Assembly (NCBI GenBank): GCA_949358305.1 | Contig: OX442320.1 | Location: 7,580,259-7,644,258, forward strand | From: Strigamia acuminata | Lineage: Eukaryota; Arthropoda; Chilopoda; Geophilomorpha; Linotaeniidae | Reading direction: 5' to 3' | Length of the DNA: 64,000 nt | Shown here: positions 58,103 to 64,000 of the stretch, piece by piece | Layout of the letters: the number at the start of each line of letters is the position of its first letter | How positions within the stretch are numbered: the stretch's first letter is position 1 | Program-made: the position numbers and the translations under genes | The notes under the pieces: model-generated | What the model saw: the letters and a program-made list of their open reading frames with translations, nothing else | The model's database searches: none | What the model was told of the DNA's origin: nothing

Positions 58103-59741
58103 TCAGATGAAAATCGACAAAGCAGAGAAAATCTGCGAATAATCGAAAAAGCAATCGTACAAATCCAAATCCTCAAACTCGCAAAGCTTTTTAATAACCT
58201 CGGGAACCTAAGTTTTAAAAAACTCTCACCAAACCAGAACCAAAAACTCGCACAATTTGTATTCAAACCTCACCTCAAAATAACTTCTCCTCTTCCTCTG
58301 CTTCTTTCCCTGTCCAGCAACGCCTCCTCCAGCTCCTCCAGCTCCTCCAGCTCCGCCTTGTTCGTTTTTAGGTTTTCTTCCTTCTTGTCCCGGATTATCC
58401 GAATCGTCCTTTCTTCCTTTTCCCCGTCGACCGGGCCCCTTTCCTTCTCCATCTTGTTCATTTCCTTGCCCTCTACGTCCTTGTCCTTTTCCCCTTCGAC
58501 CAGGGCCTTTTTCTTTTCCTTCATCATCATCATCTTCATCGTTTCCTTTCTTTTTACGTCCCCTTTTATTTCCACCTCCTCCACCGCCACCTCCTTTTCC
58601 TTCGTCGTCATCTTCATCGTTTCCTTTCTTTTTACGTCCCCTTTTATTTCCACCTCCTCCTCCACCGCCACCTCCTTTTCCTTCGTCGTCATCTTCATCA
58701 TCGTTTCCTTTCTTTTTACGTCCCCTTTTATTTCCACCTCCGCCTCCGCCGCCACCGCCACCGCCACCTCCTTTTCCTTCGTCGTCATCATCATCTTGGT
58801 CGTTTCCTTGCTTTTTACGTCCTCTTTTATTTCCACCTCCGCCTCCGCCTCCTTTCCCCTTTCTTCTACCTCCTTGCTGTCCACCGCCTCCACCGCCTCC
58901 CTCTCCGTCTTCATCTTTATCTGGTATAGACAACCCTTTGCCGCCACGACCTCGACCTGGTCGGCCTCCTGGTTTGCCTTCTGGTTTGCCTTCTGGTTTG
59001 CCATCTGGCTTGCCATCTGGCTTGCCATCTGGTTTGCCATCTGGTTTGCCATCTGGTTTGCCTTCTGGTTTGCCTTCTAGTTTTCCTTCTGGTTTTCCAT
59101 CTGGCTTGACTGGTGGCTTGGCTGCTGCTATGCCATCGGCCTCTAGTTTCTCTTCAGCGTCTTGGTCATTTTCTTGGTTCTCATCAAAAATCTTCTCATC
59201 CTCTTTTGCAAGTCTCTAATAAAATAAAAAAAATTGAAACAAAACTTTTTCAGCGAATAAAATCCACAATCGAACCTTCTGCTCCATCAAATCCTTCTTA
59301 TTTTTACCGCCCTTAAGAAGAAAAACAAAAGCGTGGTACATTACCATTAATATTAAACACGTTTAAACATTACCGCTTTTGCGTTCTCGGCATCTACGAA
59401 AGAATAAACCAAAATTAGTTACCAATTAGTTACCAGTTCGAACTTTTCGTACTTTTTCCACGCTTCCCTCCTCTTCCTTTTGGATTTCCCGCATCCGCTG
59501 TATCGCTGTCTATAATAGCATCGTTAAAATGACAAGTACAATCAAATCAAACGAACTTAAAAGCTAAATGTACCGTTATCAAGTACACAAGCTGGGCTGC
59601 CTTCCTCGCCACACTTTTGGGCCTCTGTACAAAACGAATAAATTACTAAGTGACCTAATCTCGATATTAACGCTCACCTGTTAAATATATAATGAAGCAA
59701 ACACTGCTCACTATCAGGAGAATAACATTGCCTTTCTTCAT
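58103..59741 (-). CDS. Secreted Gly-rich protein with alternating basic and acidic repeats
   Basis: Seven exons join in phase on the minus strand: 59741-59678, 59624-59574, 59509-59453, 59393-59374 (a 20-nt microexon), 59311-59276, 59215-58274 and 58207-58103, giving about 424 residues. Exon 1 is a signal peptide (KKGNVILLIVSSVCFIIYL). A short Cys-containing region (KCGEEGSPACVLD) follows. Then come about nine KPDG/KPEG tetrapeptides, and then four copies of a unit made of poly-Gly, NKRGRKKKGND and a poly-Asp/Glu run. Next is a GPGRRGKG region and a C-terminal Cys-containing end (VIKKLCEFEDLYDC). If the last intron is retained the protein ends at 58226 instead. I recognise no family; matrix, mineral-binding or adhesive roles are conjecture. 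A TATA-like TTTATAAT lies just upstream, near 59764-59771. Confidence 0.72.
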
Positions 59742-59956
59742 GGCTAGACTGGATCCTGACGGGATTATAAACCAAGACAATGCGAGTAAAATGAGCTAGA
59801 ACATGTTTATTGGTATCTCAACCATTGTAATATGTTAGTGTCAGTTTAACCAGGATGTTAATGTTAGAACGAAATATAGGACGGCAAACACAAACACATT
59901 TTTAAATCTAGCTTTTAATAAACTTTTTTCGTGAGGAAAAAAAATGTGTGAGGTGA

Positions 59957-62539
59957 TCAATCTTTATTATTTTCAAGATTTTCGTTCAAATCCTTTTCAT
60001 TGATGTGCACGAGCGATTCTAATTGCAACTCTTCGTCGTCAGGTGTTATTATCTGCGGTATCGTGTGAATATGTCCAAGATTGCGTTTGTTTCTGACCAA
60101 ATCTTCCACATCTTGTATCGTATTTGGCATCGGTTTTTTAAATGTTTCTGGTAATGTTATAAGGACACATCCTGCGCCTATCGCCATAATGCCGTATAAT
60201 ATTTGCGGTAATGGTACCCAGAATGCTTTCTGTATTTAAAAAAAATAATTTAAACAAAAGTGGGATAATTTAAGGCGTAAAAATTTACCAAAAATCGTGT
60301 GTAAGGTGCAAATATATTCCCCAATCGAGCCGCTGCAAAACCAAATCCAACGCCAGTCGATCTAAAAATGCACAACTATCAACATCAATTTAGATTAGTA
60401 AACCTGGCGTGTACCTTAGAGATAAAGGTGTCAGTTCAGACGTAAATACTACGATCATAGTAAAATTAACAGCCATCAAATTGCGTCCAATTAATGCCAC
60501 AATTGCAGCCAGCGTTTGAATTGCAACGTAATCCGCTATAAAAAGCACATTTTACAAACAACTGTTTCGTTTTTTCATTAAATTAACGTGTAGAAGAAGT
60601 TTGGTTAGATAAAAACAGCGTAACTTAAATTTTGAGCACCCAAAGTGTTGGCTTCATTGCGCTGCACATGATCACGTAATCCGAGTAATCACAGACGTAG
60701 CGCAGTGAAGTCAACTTTGCTTTCGATGCGAGAAATGTTCAAGTTTAATTAGTATAAATAAAAAGAAGTGTGTTCCTACTGGGGACGTAATGCCATGTGA
60801 GAAATCCCGCAATAGTTAAAATCCCACAAGAAAACAGAACAGGGCCCATTATGGTAACACGGCCGAATCTAAAAATTAAAAAAAAGTTATTCCCAAATTG
60901 ATATTTTATATTTTACACAATTCATACATCACAAATAAGATCGTAAAAACAATACGGACTATTAATTCGATCACTCCAGTAATGGCGTAATTGACATACA
61001 TGTGATTTCCTTTTAAAGCAGAAATAGAAAACGACATTCCATACGCAGTACACGCAGTTGAAAACCTAAAAATGCACACAAAATAATATATTTTTCCTTC
61101 CAATTTCTACTCTTAGACTACCATATGTAGAGTAGTGATATCGTGATTCTCCTCATGATAGGTGTCTTAAACAAGAGAGTCCATTTTGCTTTTTGATTGC
61201 CATTCGTTTCTGTAGTTCTAGTTTGCATTTGTTTGGCAACTTTCTCCAAATCCTCTTTGAGTGTTCCACAAACTTGGATCCGATTAAATCTCGCAAATGA
61301 ATTTAAAGTCTTAACAGCCTCATCTATCCTCCATTTACTTATCAACCAGGAAACCGACTCTGGTAAAAACCTAAAACAAAAAAACAAAAACACTTTATTA
61401 GAAAAATTCAACTGATTGAGACTTCCAGTCCTACCACACATAAACTGCCGAAATTCCGTTAAATATTCCCATTGCAAGATGGACTGATCTCCAATTCGCA
61501 AACCCATAAAACATTCCAGCCAGCAAAGGCAGTATAAACGCCCACATAATACCAACAGCTGTGTTGGTTAAAGTCCTCATTGTTGGAAGAAACAACTCGG
61601 ATCCGTATGTCAGACATATTGTTTGAGTTCCCTGCGAACAGATTAATGGATTTGATTTTTATGGGTAAAGAAATATGTGAAATAAAAATTCCTTTTCTAC
61701 CTGGCTGAGGATACCCATGAGAAGTCTAAGGGCAATAAATGCCCCTAAATTAGGGGCGAAATATATGGAAGTACTGAGCAAGCATAGCAGCGAGACGGTA
61801 AAAGTGAGAACTTTTTTACGTCCAAAGCGGTCAGCAAGTTGACCAAACACTAATCCGCCGATTAAAACGCCGATAAATGTGAGGGCTAATGCGTTTTCGA
61901 GCCAATGATGATCGTCGCAAACAAGATTAAACTGGAAAATGAAAAATTCGTGATTAATATTTTAATTGAATGTCAAATTGCATTTGTTACATCACGAAAG
62001 AATTTAAGTACGTAATTAATGGAAGTATACATAAGTTTCTTCCTTAATAATAAATCTTCGTATTGTGAAATAATTCAATAATAATCATGATTAAAAATTA
62101 AAATTACCTCAGTTGAAGGGAAAATTTCTTCATTTATGGTTTTATATTCGTAACCATTTTCACATTTTTTGGTACCTAAAGTGTGGTTTAATGGATCGAT
62201 GAAGATAGAACAACTTTTGTCATGTTTAGGATAAATCTGGGATGCATTCAAATGCTGTGACCAATTTGTTCCCGGAGGATCCTACAAAAATAAATTTCAA
62301 AATTTCAAAATTTCAAAGATTCACAAATTCAAAAATTCAAAAATTCACAAATTCACAAATTCAAAATAATTTTTAGTTAGATTTACCTTACAGTGGTGTT
62401 GAGGTGTGTGAGAAATCAAAATATTAAACTGTTGGACCAATCCAACATGGAATAATGTGAATAAAAGCGACGTCCAGAGAATAATTTGGTAGTTGCCTGG
62501 ATTTCCATGGTATTGGAGGATCTCCTCTAAAGTGGCCAT
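59957..62539 (-). CDS. SLC22-type organic ion transporter
   Basis: Ten exons join in phase on the minus strand: 62539-62387, 62281-62108, 61931-61701, 61631-61435, 61370-61122, 61065-60928, 60868-60780, 60535-60415, 60361-60289 (edge uncertain by 1 base) and 60229-59957. They encode 565 residues, the normal family length. Landmarks are YHGNPGNYQIILW at the start, the extracellular loop with paired cysteines, GQLADRFGRKKV after TM2, the FLPESVSWLISKWR loop after TM6, GFGFAAARLGNIFAPY, and a short acidic tail. Exons 3 and 4 (231 and 197 nt) have exactly the same lengths as in the first SLC22 gene, showing common descent. It is transcribed opposite to its two paralogues. Confidence 0.92.
60640..60716. 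repeat. Imperfect inverted repeat in an SLC22 intron
   Basis: GTTGGCTTCATTGCGCTGC and GTAGCGCAGTGAAGTCAAC pair over 19 bp with about three mismatches and enclose about 38 bp. This fits a small foldback element in the intron between exons 7 and 8. Confidence 0.5.
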
Positions 62540-63377
62540 TGAGTTGATGCTTCTGGAAAAATATTAAGGTTAAATAATGATATTTTGTTTTTAAATTTTT
62601 ACTTTTCACACCCTTGGGGATTGGTGGTAACAGTTGTGATGTCATCATCGACGTTCGCTTTTAATAGCTTGTTGAGTGCGAGTAGGAAAAAACTTTCCCT
62701 CTTTATCTGAAAAGGACACAACAAGCAATTATCAAATGTTTCATGAAATTAAAATAAAATGTAAAGATGAAAATTTAAAATATAACAATCAATAATTTCT
62801 CAGTGAAGAGTTTTGTTTTTTTCAATTTAAGATGTTTGATTTATTTTATTTATTTTCGATTCTCTTCGACTGGAATTTATTCCAAGGCACGGATCATTTG
62901 TTGTCATTTCCTTGAAATATTTTCTGGGGTTTTCCTCTGAAAATAATTTATTACAACAGAGTTTTAAAGAAAAGAAGAAATGTTTTTTTTCTTCCAAGAT
63001 ATATTTGCACAGAATAAAATGCCTCATTAAGATTCACACAACCATTAGTGGGTTGTCATAAAAACATGTTGAAATAAGTGTAAAACTATTTATTGTATCA
63101 AAAGAAAATTAATAAAACGTTTAATTTCTATTTAATTTCTGTTATTTTTTGTTTTTGTCACCAAAATCTTTACATAAGTTGAACAGTTATGTCAGCATGC
63201 GTACACAAACTAAATCAACAATTTTTATTAATAATCCTTTGTAATCCTTTACATAGTTTGGGAGATAGGAAATCTCTAGCCACGTTGAATCTACAAGTAA
63301 AAGGATTTTCAGTTGCACAAATACCGCGATATTAGAACAGTTACCCACATTTGATCACCCATATTTTTTTATTCAAA

Positions 63378-64000
63378 ATGGTTGATAACTTTGACGATTG
63401 TGTACTAGAGCTGGGGAATCCAAATCAATTCAGATTATTACTTTATGGACTTTTACTACTAAATATGTGCATGGTCGGACCGAATTTCTTCCTTACTTTG
63501 TATTCTGGGTACGTGCCCAAACACCATTGCCGGGTATATTGATTTATATTTACATTTTACATCACATTTATTTGATCAGATTACATTAATTCAGTTGTAA
63601 AAAAAATCCTATTTGTTCAATACAGCTCCCACCGAACTCAACATTTTTCCTCAACGAATCCATTCCTCTGATTAAAGTTCGTGGTCACTACGAGTTGGAT
63701 AAGTGCCATCTATGGGTCGATCCACAAAACACAAGTTTAGGAACAACCGAATGTTTGTATGGATGGGAATACGAAGTAGAAGATGGCGAATTATTCGTAT
63801 CAACAGAAGTAAAAAGAAAAAAATTAAAATTCTATTTTCTAACATTTAAAATATAAATTTTACAGTTTGATTTGGTATGTCATAAACGGTATATACTCAA
63901 CCTGGGTATTTCACTGCAATTCACCGGTATCATGCTCGGTGGAATTATATTCGGAATGTTCTCGGACAACATAGGACGTCGAAAATCCTGCATTCTGGCC
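63378..64000 (+). CDS. SLC22-type organic ion transporter, truncated by the window edge
   Basis: Three exons are visible: 63378-63533, 63626-63808 and 63866 to beyond 64000. They encode MVDNFDDCVLELGNPNQF, TM1, the extracellular loop with cysteines (DKCHLW, TTECLYGW), and TM2 followed by the MFS loop FSDNIGRRKS. Exons 1 and 2 (156 and 183 nt) match the lengths of exons 1 and 2 in the first SLC22 gene exactly, so this is a third tandem paralogue. It is divergently arranged with the minus-strand copy, about 0.8 kb apart. Confidence 0.9.

Noticed and set aside
58358-59219. Plus-strand hydrophobic Ser/Phe ORF and GLPSGLPSG repeat ORF
   Set aside because: Complement of the Gly/Lys/Asp-rich minus-strand exon, which is supported by seven phase-consistent exons.
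63000-63300. Possible additional exon or gene between SLC22 copies 2 and 3
   Set aside because: AT-rich with no coding frame or splice-bounded segment; probably a shared divergent promoter region.

Overview
The window is nuclear DNA of an animal, most likely an arthropod or another ecdysozoan-type invertebrate. It is AT-rich with GT-AG introns, several of them only 50-70 bp. The genes are orthologues of animal families (slingshot, TMCO6, ALKBH2, smoothelin, SLC22), and there is a small Cys-rich secreted protein resembling arthropod 27-kDa hemolymph glycoproteins. I see no bacterial operon features, CRISPR arrays, rRNA operons or tRNA genes. All gene models were built by hand by joining exons whose reading phases agree at GT/AG junctions. 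The species cannot be named from the sequence.

Layout: 1-7.4 kb holds the 3' part of a slingshot cofilin phosphatase gene (+), convergent with a TMCO6/importin-alpha-like ARM-repeat gene (-, 7.4-9.4 kb). 10.1-12.1 kb is a small TATA-driven secreted Glu/Pro/Gln-rich protein (-). 16.0-22.2 kb is a secreted VWC-domain protein with a huge Ser/Thr/Glu tail and a heptad array (-). 24.2-28.4 kb is an ALKBH2 DNA dealkylase (+) with a long SPKK-rich N-terminal extension and introns loaded with small inverted-repeat elements. 32.3-42.6 kb is a complex smoothelin-like gene (+) ending in a calponin-homology (CH) domain. It has five consecutive phase-1 cassette exons and two 91-bp alternative CH exons that look mutually exclusive. 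43.5-44.8 kb is a five-exon Cys-rich, probably GPI-anchored protein (+).

45-47.3 kb is a weakly understood transcript (+) with an acidic ORF. 47.3-52.7 kb is dominated by tandem repeats (polypyrimidine satellite, 11 x 32 bp, 2 x 144 bp, 9 x 21 bp inside a larger duplication) and holds a possible multi-exon minus-strand gene. 54.6-64 kb is a tandem cluster of three SLC22-type organic-ion transporters (+, -, and a truncated + at the right edge). A secreted Gly-rich protein with alternating basic and acidic repeats (-) lies between the first and second.

The genes are not a pathway. The one clear functional grouping is the SLC22 cluster; slingshot and smoothelin both act on actin but are unrelated neighbours. 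The strongest candidates for new biology are the smoothelin exon architecture, the ALKBH2 N-terminal extension, the two repetitive secreted proteins and the unexplained repeat-rich locus at 48-53 kb.
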